A stretch of 6,175 bases of DNA. It comes from Prevotellaceae bacterium. GTDB taxonomy: Bacteria; Bacteroidota; Bacteroidia; Bacteroidales; UBA932. Where the stretch lies: positions 1 through 6,175 of the forward strand of contig JAITOI010000246.1 of assembly GCA_031289995.1 (NCBI GenBank). The letters are read 5' to 3'. Under the pieces are notes generated by a model, which saw only the letters and a program-made list of their open reading frames with translations, did not search any database and was not told the origin of the DNA. Each line of letters begins with the position of its first letter. The stretch's first letter is position 1. The position numbers and the translations under genes are program-made. Below, in pieces: positions 1-6,175 of this stretch.

Positions 1-210
1 AAAAGTTCCGGTCGGCTTCAGCACGCGCAATAATTCTTGTGAAATCGGTAAAAACCAATCAACATATTTTTCAGGACTTACACCTCCGTATGTATTTTTC
101 CGTTGGTCGGCATACGGCGGCGAAGTGAAAATCAAATCCACAGTATTATTAGGAATTTCTTTAAGAATTTCCCTACAATCACCTAAATGTAATTTAGCTA
201 TTGCACTCAT
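1..210 (-). CDS. Site-specific DNA methyltransferase, N-terminal part (runs off the window)
   Basis: The first 70 codons are present, read from the ATG at 210 down to base 1 with no stop; the rest lies outside the window. Residues 25-33 read DLIFTSPPY, the catalytic motif IV of amino-methyltransferases (N6_N4_Mtase family). The SPPY form is most typical of N4-cytosine enzymes but also occurs in some N6-adenine enzymes, so the methylated base is not settled. Motif IV near the N-terminus implies the beta-class order, with the target recognition domain and the AdoMet-binding motif downstream, out of view. The family transfers a methyl group from AdoMet to a DNA recognition site, usually protecting DNA in a type II restriction-modification system; a partner nuclease would have to lie beyond the left edge. 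The start is 2 bases after the kduI stop. GC is about 38% (80 of 210 bases), far below the neighbours, which suggests horizontal acquisition. Confidence 0.88.
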   Translation of the reverse strand, partial: MSAIAKLHLGDCREILKEIPNNTVDLIFTSPPYADQRKNTYGGVSPEKYVDWFLPISQELLRVLKPTGTF

Positions 211-212
211 AA

Positions 213-1058
213 CTACCTCATCTTATCCACATCCATAAAGTCCTGGTCGCCATAGTCGAGGTTTTCGCCTGCCATGCCCCAAATAAACACGTAGTTGCTG
301 GTGGCGGCGGCGGAATGGATTGACCATTCGGGCGAGATGACTGCATCTTCGTTGCCCATCCAGATGTGGCGGGTTTCGGTGGGCTCGCCCATGAAATGGC
401 ATATAGCTTGTCCCTTCGGCACCTCAAAGTAAAAGTAAGCCTCCATGCGGCGCGAGTGCGTGTGCGCAGGCATGGTGTTCCACACGCTGCCGGGCGCCAA
501 TTCTGTCATCCCCATTTGCAGCTGACAGGTGGGCAGCACCTGATTTACGATGAGCTTGTTGATGGTGCGATGGTTGCAGGTTTCGAGCGCGCCCATCTCC
601 ACCACCACCACATCTTTGTCGTTCTTGGTGATGTGGCGGTCGGGGTAGCTGTGGTGGGCTACCGCCGAGTTGAAGTAAAAGTGCGCAGGTTGGGCGGGGT
701 CGCTGCTGGCAAACGTTACCTGACGGTCGCCGCAGCCAAGGTAGAGCGCCTCCTTGTACTGCATGGCAAAGGCCTTGCCGTCCACCGTTACCGTGCCCGC
801 GCCGCCCACGTTGATGATGCCCAGCTCGCGGCGGTGCAAAAAGTAGTCGGCCTTAATGGGGTCGATGGTTTCCAGCGCCAGCGGCTTGGTGGCGGGCACC
901 GCACCGCCCACAATCAGGCGGTCGTACATGGTGTACACCATGTTCACCTCGTCGGGCTTCATCAAGCCCGTAATCAGAAAATTTTCACGCAGCTTTTGCG
1001 TGTCGAATTGCTTCACGTCGTTGGGGTGCGAAGCGTACCTTAGCTCGTAGTGGGTCAT
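213..1058 (-). CDS. kduI: 5-dehydro-4-deoxy-D-glucuronate isomerase (4-deoxy-L-threo-5-hexosulose-uronate ketol-isomerase)
   Basis: A cytoplasmic isomerase (EC 5.3.1.17) that converts 5-dehydro-4-deoxy-D-glucuronate to 3-deoxy-D-glycero-2,5-hexodiulosonate. The substrate arises when lyases cut pectin or uronate-containing glycans, and the product feeds through KduD towards 2-keto-3-deoxygluconate. The 281 residues match the family length (about 278-280). The N-terminus ([17 protein letters not shown]) and the region around residues 195-213 ([19 protein letters not shown]) are characteristic. The expected metal ligands of the double-stranded beta-helix (cupin-like) fold are visible as H199, H201, E206 and H248. 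The gene appears intact, ending with the usual GEN...D.D...MR tail. It starts 21 bases after the purA stop, behind an A-rich leader, so it is probably cotranscribed with purA. No kduD, lyase or uronate transporter is in the window, which is unusual because kduI normally sits with those genes. Confidence 0.95.
   Translation of the reverse strand: MTHYELRYASHPNDVKQFDTQKLRENFLITGLMKPDEVNMVYTMYDRLIVGGAVPATKPLALETIDPIKADYFLHRRELGIINVGGAGTVTVDGKAFAMQYKEALYLGCGDRQVTFASSDPAQPAHFYFNSAVAHHSYPDRHITKNDKDVVVVEMGALETCNHRTINKLIVNQVLPTCQLQMGMTELAPGSVWNTMPAHTHSRRMEAYFYFEVPKGQAICHFMGEPTETRHIWMGNEDAVISPEWSIHSAAATSNYVFIWGMAGENLDYGDQDFMDVDKMR
216..219 (-). promoter_or_regulatory. Shine-Dalgarno-like GAGG before the methyltransferase start
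   Basis: On the minus strand GAGG lies 5 bases before the methyltransferase ATG. It is formed by the last codons of kduI (ATG AGG TAG), so translation of the two genes may be coupled. The other genes here start after A- or T-rich leaders without such a site, as is normal in Bacteroidota. The match is short and could be chance. Confidence 0.4.
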
Positions 1059-1079
1059 TTTTTTTAGGAGTTTTGAAAG

Positions 1080-2390
1080 CTATTTTTCATTCTGGAAATT
1101 CTCAATTGTTGAAAATTCTGATGCGGACAACACCGTTTGCTCCCTATCGGGGCCGACGGAAATCAGCTTTATTGGCACGCCTGTTTCCTTTTCGATGAAC
1201 GCAACGTAGTCGCGCAATTCCTGCGGCAGTTCGTGCTCGTTGCGGCAGGCGGCAATGCTGGTTTTCCAGCCCTTAAATTCCTTGTAGATGGGCGTTATTG
1301 GCGCGTTCACATCGTAGGGGTAGCGGTCGGTTTCGTGGCCGTCGATGCTGTAGCCGACGGCGACTTTGATGGCGTCGAACGAGTCGAGCACGTCGGGCTT
1401 CATCATCAGCAGCTGGGTGGCGCCGTTGAGCATAATGGAGTAGCGGAGCGCCACGAGGTCGAGCCATCCGCAGCGGCGCGGACGGCCTGTGGTAGCGCCG
1501 AACTCGTGCCCTTGCTGTCGCAGCTGTTCGCCCACCTCGTCGTGCAGCTCGGTGGGGAAGGGGCCGCTGCCCACGCGGGTGCAGTAGGCCTTAAAAATGC
1601 CGAACACCTGCCCAATTTTGTCGGGCGAAATGCCAAGCCCCGTGCAGGCTCCGGCGCAAATGGTGTTGGACGAAGTAACGAAGGGATAGGAGCCGAAATC
1701 CACGTCGAGCATAGCGCCCTGAGCACCCTCTGCAAGGATGCTGCCGCCCCAGCTCAGCTGCTCGTTGAGGTCGTACTCGCTGTCGATGATGGTTACTTCG
1801 CTCCGCAATTTTTCGATGCTGTCGAGCCAGCGAATGTCCTCGCCGGTGTAGTCAAATTCGAGGTTCAGCGGGCGCAGCGCCGTGTAGTGTTTTTGCTGCA
1901 AGGCGTAGTACTTTTCCTTGAAGGTGGGCAGCAGAATTTCTCCTGCACGCAGGCCGTTGCGGCCGGTTTTGTCGGTGTAGGTGGGGCCAATGCCCTTGAG
2001 GGTTGAGCCGATTTTGGCCTCACCCTTTTCGAGCTCCAGAGCGGCATCCATTGCGCGATGCGTGGGCAGGATGAGGTGAGCTTTTTTCGACAGGAGCAGC
2101 CTACCTTTGATGTCCACTCCGGCCTCGTGCAGCTCGGCAATTTCGCCCATCAGCACAATGGGGTCAACCACCACGCCGTTGCCGATAATGTTGATGACGC
2201 CCTCGCGAAAGATGCCCGACGGGACGGTGTGCAGCACAAATTTTTTGCCCTCAAACTCCAGCGTGTGGCCGGCGTTGGGACCACCCTGAAAGCGCGCCAC
2301 CACAGGGTACATCGGGGTTAGCACGTCCACTATTTTTCCTTTGCCCTCGTCGCCCCACTGGAGGCCGAGCACTACGTCTACCTTGTTCAT
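1080..2390 (-). CDS. purA: Adenylosuccinate synthetase
   Basis: Cytoplasmic enzyme (EC 6.3.4.4) that joins IMP and aspartate using GTP to give adenylosuccinate, the first committed step from IMP to AMP; PurB then releases fumarate. At 436 residues it is full length. Signature motifs in order are QWGDEGKGK at 11-19 (phosphate-binding loop, with the catalytic Asp at 14), GGPNAGH at 36-42 (catalytic His at 42), GIGPTYTDKTGRNGLR at 133-148, TTGRPRRCGWLD at 300-311, the guanine-recognition segment MKPDVLD at 330-336 (equivalent to TKLDVLD in E. coli), and SVGPDREQT at 411-419. All expected catalytic residues are present. The start gives the normal MNKVDVVLGLQWGDEG N-terminus. A candidate promoter lies in the 90-base gap upstream, and kduI follows after 21 bases, so purA is probably the first gene of a purA-kduI-methyltransferase unit. 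Confidence 0.98.
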   Translation of the reverse strand: MNKVDVVLGLQWGDEGKGKIVDVLTPMYPVVARFQGGPNAGHTLEFEGKKFVLHTVPSGIFREGVINIIGNGVVVDPIVLMGEIAELHEAGVDIKGRLLLSKKAHLILPTHRAMDAALELEKGEAKIGSTLKGIGPTYTDKTGRNGLRAGEILLPTFKEKYYALQQKHYTALRPLNLEFDYTGEDIRWLDSIEKLRSEVTIIDSEYDLNEQLSWGGSILAEGAQGAMLDVDFGSYPFVTSSNTICAGACTGLGISPDKIGQVFGIFKAYCTRVGSGPFPTELHDEVGEQLRQQGHEFGATTGRPRRCGWLDLVALRYSIMLNGATQLLMMKPDVLDSFDAIKVAVGYSIDGHETDRYPYDVNAPITPIYKEFKGWKTSIAACRNEHELPQELRDYVAFIEKETGVPIKLISVGPDREQTVLSASEFSTIENFQNEK

Positions 2391-2421
2391 TTGGAATAAA
2401 AAAGTTCGTTTTTACGGTTCA

Positions 2422-2449
2422 AAAAAAGCAGCCAAAGGTATGCTTTTTT
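2422..2449 (-). terminator. Inverted repeat with T-run, possible terminator of the beta-helix gene
   Basis: On the minus strand AAAAAAGCA and TGCTTTTTT form a perfect 9-bp stem around a 10-base centre, which can extend by a CC/GG pair closed by TTT. It ends in a T-run of seven bases and starts 31 bases after the stop of the beta-helix gene, as expected for an intrinsic terminator. The stem is mostly A-U, so it would be weak. It could act in both directions, but nothing converges on it from the left. It overlaps the candidate purA -7 box, so it may instead be a by-product of the promoter layout. Confidence 0.4.
2433..2440 (-). promoter_or_regulatory. Candidate -7 promoter element for purA
   Basis: On the minus strand TACCTTTG is an exact match to the Bacteroidota -7 consensus TAnnTTTG, 42 bases before the purA ATG. 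No good -33 TTTG is found 19-21 bases further upstream, so the promoter is less certain than the pair near 4900. The box falls in the loop of the inverted repeat at 2422-2449. Confidence 0.5.
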
Positions 2450-2480
2450 CGCGAATGTTGTTCTGCTGTTGGCAACACAT

Positions 2481-4832
2481 CTACTTTTTGAGCAGCAGCA
2501 CTCCTCCTGCTCTACCGCCATTGGCCACGCGCAGCACGAGGATAGCGTTGGGCAAGCCGACCAAGCTGAGGGATACGGTGGCGTTGCCGTAAGCCGTGCG
2601 GCGCAAAAGCAGGCGGCCTTGCAGGTCGTAAATTTGCAGCTGCACTTCGCCGCTCACGTCGTCGGGCAAGGCGACGTAGACCACGTCGGCAGCGGGGTTC
2701 GGGTAGATGCGCAGGCCAGCCAATGCCGGCGCGGGCTGAGCACCAATGCCGGTGTAGCCTGCGGGTATCCATTCGTGGGCACCGATGTCCACCGTTTTGT
2801 CGTAGATGCGGGGCTTACCGGCCACATCAACGTTGCAGTCCTGCGGAACGGATGCGTTGGAACCCTTGTTGTAGCACGGGTTGGAGGTGGCTGGGAAAGT
2901 CCACAGCGCGTCGCGCGCGTCGCTCAGCGAGGTGTTGCCAACGGTGTTGCTGGGGTTGATAAAGGCGGGCGAGGTGGTGGCGTTATCGTTGTTGCCCGTG
3001 CTCAGCCTGATGTTGCCTTCGCCGGCAATGGTGTCGGCTGCGGTGGCGCCGTCGACGGCGCAGTAGGTAACCTTTCCGTCGGCGAGGTAGATGGTCGAGT
3101 TGTTGCCCCATACGGTGGAGTTGGCGAGCGCTGCTCCGTTGGTGAGGTAGGCACCGCCGCCGTACTGCGAGGCCTTGTTTCGCGCCAGCGTGCAGTTGAC
3201 GGCCACGACGCTTCTCGAGCCGTAGAAGCCGCCGCCGTTAGCCGCCTCGTTGTTGGTCACCACGCAGCTGGCCACCGTTCCCGCCTTGTCGAGCACCAGC
3301 CCGCCGCCGTTGCCCACGGCGCGGTTGTTGTAGAGGCGGCAGGCGTAGATTTTGCTTGCGCCGCTTTCGTTGTAAATGCCGCCGCCATCGGCATCGGCAA
3401 TGTTGCCCACAAAGGTGCATCGCTGCACGCTGTTGCCGCCGTACAAGCCGCCCCCCTGCTGGGCTGCGTGGTTGTTGGCAAAGGTGGAGTTCGATATGGT
3501 GCCAAGTATGCTGCTGATGGCCGTTGCGCCTCCTCCATGCTGAGCTTGGTTGGCAGTAAGGGTGCAGGAGTCGATGGTAGCGAGGCTGCTGTAGGCAAAG
3601 CCTCCGCCGTCGCGCTGGGCAAGGTTTTCGGTAAACGTACAGCCCACGATTTTGCCGTTGAGGTCAATGTAGATGCCGCCGCCGTCAACGCCGGCCTCGT
3701 TCCTGTAGAAGGTGCAAGCCCACACCTCGCCGTAGTTCTCCATGTTGATGCCGCCGCCACGTCCATACAAGGATTTGTTTTGGCTGAAGATGGAGCTGCT
3801 CACCGTGCCGCCGTTGAGGTAGATGCCGCCGCCATGCCCGTCGGCCTGGTTGCTGGCAATGGTGCAGCTGTCCATCAGCGCCCCATCCTCGCACCAGATG
3901 CCGCCACCGCTGTACTTGGAGTAGTTGTTCAGCACATTGCAGCTGCGAATAGCTGCTCCGCCGTTCAGGTAGAAGCCGCCGCCGTTACCATCGGTCGCGC
4001 GGTTGTTGGCCACCGTGCAGCTGCGCCACAGGTCGGCGTAGTTGCTGTACACGCCGCCACCGTTGCCAAATGTGCGGGCGGGGCTGCCGTCGCCGGATGC
4101 GTTGTTGCCGGTTATATTCACGCTGTCGGCAACGGTTCCGAGCGTGCTGTACACGCCGCCGCCGTCGTAGGTGGCGGTGTTGTTGGCGATGGTGCCACCC
4201 GTAATTTTTCCGCCGTGGCTGTAGATGCCACCACCAAATTCGTCGGCCGTATTGTTGGCCACGTAGCAGCCTTGCAGCGTGCCGCCGTACTCGCAGAGCA
4301 CACCTCCACCCGACCTGCGGCTGTGGTTGCTCACAATGTTGCAGCGCCTCAGCACGCCATTTTCTTGGAGGCATACGCCGCCACCTTTGTTGCGGTTGTT
4401 GCCGCCGGAGATGCTGAATCCATCCCATACGGTGGGGACGTCAAACGCTGCGAGCTGCAGCAGCACGGCCGTGGAGTCGCCACCGCTCAGCAGGAGGACG
4501 CTCACGAGAGCGGGGTTGAGCATTTGCGAGCCGCCCAGCACCGTTGTGGGGCGCGCGGCGAGGCTTGTTTCGGTGCCCGTAAAGCCGCCGTACACGCTCA
4601 CGCCACCCCGCATCAGCAGCGGCACGGAGTCGACGTATAGGCCGCAGGCCATCCAGATTTGGTCGCCCGATGTAGCCCTTAGCAGAGCGGCTGCAGGCGA
4701 AGCTAAAGCGTCGTTCCACGAGGCGCCCGTGGCGGCGTTGTTGCCGCTGGGCTTCACGCGGTACGTGGCGGCAAAACTCGCCTGACACAAGGCGCAGCAA
4801 AGCGAGAGCGTAAGAAAATTTAGTTTTGACAT
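2481..4832 (-). CDS. Secreted right-handed parallel beta-helix protein with T9SS C-terminal sorting domain
   Basis: 783 residues, no enzymatic activity recognised. Layout: signal peptide at 1-21 (hydrophobic core, cleavage likely after ASFA), then a conserved N-terminal segment (YRVKPSGNNAATG...W at 24-39, GDQIWMACGLY at 57-66, GVSVYGGFTGTETS at 77-90) typical of large Bacteroidota surface beta-helix proteins. Seventeen coils of about 25 residues follow at about 150-580, each beginning GGG and carrying N-N/A turns. A choice-of-anchor-Q-like segment covers about 619-688, ending VDIGAHEW. The last ~77 residues form a T9SS type A sorting domain (LRIYPNPAADVVYV, QIYDLQGRLL, LVLRV, final LLLKK). 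The family is exported through the inner membrane by Sec and across the outer membrane by T9SS, and the sorting domain is usually cleaved on surface attachment or release. The open frame extends to an ATG at 4901, but that lies upstream of the -7 box at 4872-4879; the ATG at 4832 gives a clean signal peptide and is preferred. It could be an adhesin, a glycan-binding protein or a polysaccharide-active protein. Confidence 0.9.
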   Translation of the reverse strand: MSKLNFLTLSLCCALCQASFAATYRVKPSGNNAATGASWNDALASPAAALLRATSGDQIWMACGLYVDSVPLLMRGGVSVYGGFTGTETSLAARPTTVLGGSQMLNPALVSVLLLSGGDSTAVLLQLAAFDVPTVWDGFSISGGNNRNKGGGVCLQENGVLRRCNIVSNHSRRSGGGVLCEYGGTLQGCYVANNTADEFGGGIYSHGGKITGGTIANNTATYDGGGVYSTLGTVADSVNITGNNASGDGSPARTFGNGGGVYSNYADLWRSCTVANNRATDGNGGGFYLNGGAAIRSCNVLNNYSKYSGGGIWCEDGALMDSCTIASNQADGHGGGIYLNGGTVSSSIFSQNKSLYGRGGGINMENYGEVWACTFYRNEAGVDGGGIYIDLNGKIVGCTFTENLAQRDGGGFAYSSLATIDSCTLTANQAQHGGGATAISSILGTISNSTFANNHAAQQGGGLYGGNSVQRCTFVGNIADADGGGIYNESGASKIYACRLYNNRAVGNGGGLVLDKAGTVASCVVTNNEAANGGGFYGSRSVVAVNCTLARNKASQYGGGAYLTNGAALANSTVWGNNSTIYLADGKVTYCAVDGATAADTIAGEGNIRLSTGNNDNATTSPAFINPSNTVGNTSLSDARDALWTFPATSNPCYNKGSNASVPQDCNVDVAGKPRIYDKTVDIGAHEWIPAGYTGIGAQPAPALAGLRIYPNPAADVVYVALPDDVSGEVQLQIYDLQGRLLLRRTAYGNATVSLSLVGLPNAILVLRVANGGRAGGVLLLKK
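3093..4385 (-). repeat. Coding repeat array: 17 GGG-started beta-helix coils, 75-bp unit
   Basis: The translated units follow GGG(I/V/F)Y...(S/G/A)C(T/N)(V/F/L)..N.A with lengths of 23-34 residues, most of them 24-26. At DNA level the unit start appears on the plus strand as GATGCCGCCGCC or a near match at 3672, 3747, 3822, 3897 and 3972, exactly 75 bp apart. The stretches at 3811 and 3961, 150 bp apart, match at 21 of 23 bases. Other units have drifted. This points to growth by tandem duplication of one or two coils. Confidence 0.85.
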
Positions 4833-4871
4833 ATCGTATATGATGTCTTGTAGGACAAAAAAAATGCGCGG

Positions 4872-4902
4872 CAAAGGTAGCATTAATTGCGTAAACCACA
4901 AA
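4872..4902 (-). promoter_or_regulatory. Promoter of the beta-helix gene
   Basis: On the minus strand TTTG (4902-4899), a 19-base spacer and TACCTTTG (4879-4872) match the Bacteroidota housekeeping promoter (-33 TTTG, -7 TAnnTTTG) at both elements. Transcription would begin around 4860-4867, giving a leader of about 30 bases before the ATG at 4832. It overlaps the oppositely directed promoter at 4886-4917. Confidence 0.75.
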
Positions 4903-4917
4903 AATTATCTACTTTTG
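4886..4917 (+). promoter_or_regulatory. Promoter of the LysM/binding-fold gene
   Basis: ATTG at 4886-4889 (three of four bases of the -33 TTTG), a 20-base spacer, and TACTTTTG at 4910-4917, an exact TAnnTTTG -7 box. The start codon at 4941 is 23 bases further on, so the leader is very short, roughly 15 bases, and ends in a run of seven T next to the ATG. Its -33 box lies in the spacer of the minus-strand promoter. Confidence 0.7.
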
Positions 4918-4940
4918 CGAGCCTTTTTCGGCATTTTTTT

Positions 4941-6175
4941 ATGAAGCATTTCGTTCTGATACTCGCGCTGCTGCTGTACGCAGGCGCGACGGCTCACGCT
5001 CAATCGCCCGTCATTACTCGTTCCACCGAGATTGTTGCCGACGATAACGGCAGGCGTTTCTACGTGCACACCGTGCGGCAGGGCGAAACGCTCTACTCGC
5101 TTTGCCTTGCCTACGGCGTTGAGCAGCCCCTGCTGATGCGCCTCAACCCCGCGCTGTACTCCGGCTTAAAGGCCGGACAGAAGCTCACCATTCCCGTTGC
5201 CGGCAACAGCGAAGCCAAGCCTGCCCCCGCGTCCAACCCTGCCGAAGCGCTCAGCGTTGAGCACGTGGTGAAGCGGCGCGAAACGCTCTTCTCCATCTCC
5301 AACCTCTACGACGTGAGCATTGCCAGCATTAGGCAGCGCAACCCCCAAGTATTTGCCGACGGCAGCGACAAGCTAAAGCGAGGCCAAACGCTCTACATCC
5401 CCATCGGGCTGTCGGGCGCAAAGCCGGACGCAGACAAGGCTGCCGCGCAGCTTGCCGGCGATGGCCACAAGCCCCCCTTCGACGAGTGTGACGGCGCAAC
5501 CTACACGCTGCCCATCAACGTGGCGCTGCTGCTGCCCTTCGACGCGGGCAACTTCGACGAGCGCGATTCGTACAGCTCGTTCCGCTTTGTGGAGGTGTAC
5601 GAGGGCGCGTTGATAGCCCTCGAATCGCTGCGCCTGCAAGGGGTTTCGGTCAACCTGACGGTGATAGATTCGCGTAGCGCAACGCCCGAAACGACCATGC
5701 TCAACCCCGCGCTATCCAACGCCGACATTATCGTTGGGCCGGTTTACCAGGAGTCATTCAAGCCCATTGCCGAGTTTGCCAAGTCGCGCAACATCCGCAT
5801 CGTGTCGCTGCTAACGCCGATAGACACTGCGCTGAACGCATACGCCAACGTGTTTCAGGTGCCCACCGGATTTGACGAGCAGCTGAACCAAAGCATGGCG
5901 CATAGCCACCTCGACCCCGCGCAGAGCAACGTGGTGCTGGTGTGGGAGCGCGACAACGAGGCCAGCAAAGCCTTGCGCAACAAGTACCGCAGCCACCTCC
6001 CGCCGTACGATAGCACCTTCTACCGCAACCTCACCATGTCGCGCGACTCGAACACCATGGAGCGGCTGCACTCCGACTACCTCTTCCGCGAGCACAAGCC
6101 CACAGTCAAAAACTTGGCCTACAAGGTGGGCTTTCAGCCGCGCGAAAACCAGGGCACGCTGCTCAAAATTTTTCA
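4941..6175 (+). CDS. Secreted protein with two LysM domains and a periplasmic-binding-protein-like domain (C-terminus outside window)
   Basis: 411 codons are present with no stop before the window end. Residues 1-20 form a signal peptide (MKH then a Leu/Ala-rich core, ending AHA before Q21), signal peptidase I type and not a lipoprotein. LysM 1 is at about 41-86 (YVHTVRQGETLYSLCLAYGV ... LKAGQKLTIPV). LysM 2 is at about 106-155 (VEHVVKRRETLFSISNLYDV ... LKRGQTLYIPI). LysM domains bind the N-acetylglucosamine-containing backbone of peptidoglycan. After a short linker, from about 192 (INVALLLPFD), the pattern is that of the type I periplasmic-binding fold: a VEVYEGALIAL helix at 217-227, ADIIVGPVYQ at 261-270, and IRIVSLLTP at 285-293. 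Such fusions are common in Bacteroidota and are often named ABC amino-acid binding proteins, but no transporter genes are nearby and the ligand is unknown. The likely location is the periplasm, bound to the cell wall. The gene is divergent from the beta-helix gene. The ATG at 4941 is chosen because it gives a proper signal peptide and follows the -7 box. Confidence 0.9.
   Translation, partial: MKHFVLILALLLYAGATAHAQSPVITRSTEIVADDNGRRFYVHTVRQGETLYSLCLAYGVEQPLLMRLNPALYSGLKAGQKLTIPVAGNSEAKPAPASNPAEALSVEHVVKRRETLFSISNLYDVSIASIRQRNPQVFADGSDKLKRGQTLYIPIGLSGAKPDADKAAAQLAGDGHKPPFDECDGATYTLPINVALLLPFDAGNFDERDSYSSFRFVEVYEGALIALESLRLQGVSVNLTVIDSRSATPETTMLNPALSNADIIVGPVYQESFKPIAEFAKSRNIRIVSLLTPIDTALNAYANVFQVPTGFDEQLNQSMAHSHLDPAQSNVVLVWERDNEASKALRNKYRSHLPPYDSTFYRNLTMSRDSNTMERLHSDYLFREHKPTVKNLAYKVGFQPRENQGTLLKIF

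Noticed and set aside
366..1043. Plus-strand open frame of 225 codons opposite kduI
   Set aside because: Antisense shadow of a well-supported enzyme; the product is Val/His/Arg-rich and resembles no family.
1137..2006. Plus-strand open frame of 289 codons opposite purA
   Set aside because: Antisense shadow of purA caused by high GC; no domain, and no signal for its start.
2470..2480. Small palindrome TGTTGCCAACA just after the beta-helix stop
   Set aside because: Only a 5-bp arm around a single base, too tight to fold as a hairpin; probably chance.
3093..4385. GC-rich regular repeats as a CRISPR array or non-coding satellite
   Set aside because: The period is 75 bp, a multiple of three, in frame with coils of one continuous protein; there are no conserved repeats separated by unique spacers.
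2469..4640. Long plus-strand open frame (723 codons) opposite the beta-helix gene
   Set aside because: It is antisense to a gene with clear signal peptide, coils and sorting domain. Gly/Asn/Ala-rich GC-rich codons rarely give stops on the opposite strand, and the translation is low-complexity Ala/Val/Gly/His without a recognisable domain or a promoter.
4833..4901. N-terminal extension of the beta-helix protein to the ATG at 4901
   Set aside because: The extra 23 codons would start upstream of the -7 box and put a non-signal sequence before a good signal peptide.
5166..6095. Minus-strand open frames opposite the LysM gene
   Set aside because: Short antisense frames (60-94 codons) inside a gene with clear signal peptide, LysM and binding-fold motifs.

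Overview
The window looks like a chromosomal stretch from a GC-rich member of the Bacteroidota, probably Bacteroidales-like. The evidence is a secreted beta-helix protein ending in a type IX secretion (T9SS) sorting domain, promoters of the Bacteroidota TTTG / TAnnTTTG type, A/T-rich leaders without Shine-Dalgarno sites before most starts, and a LysM plus periplasmic-binding-fold protein of a kind common in that phylum. Genus cannot be decided from the sequence.

Layout. On the minus strand, reading right to left: a 783-residue beta-helix protein (4832 to 2481); a 90-base gap with a candidate promoter and a hairpin; purA (2390 to 1080); kduI (1058 to 213) after 21 bases; and, 2 bases after the kduI stop, the first 70 codons of a DNA methyltransferase that leaves the window at base 1. 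purA, kduI and the methyltransferase are packed like one transcription unit, although their roles (AMP synthesis, unsaturated uronate catabolism, DNA modification) are unrelated. On the plus strand, starting at 4941 and leaving the window at 6175, is a secreted protein with two LysM domains and a periplasmic-binding-protein-like domain. It is divergent from the beta-helix gene, and the 108 bases between the two starts hold two interlocked divergent promoters.

Most notable points: the methyltransferase is AT-rich (about 38% GC) against roughly 60% GC neighbours and sits directly on the end of kduI with a Shine-Dalgarno-like site, which suggests a transferred restriction-modification gene; the beta-helix gene has 17 coils with an exact 75-bp DNA phase over part of its length and a cysteine repeated at the same position in most coils; and three candidate promoters share a T-run starting 6 to 8 bases after the -7 box. 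There is no RNA gene, CRISPR array or insertion sequence that I can support. No stretch over 300 bases lacks a gene.
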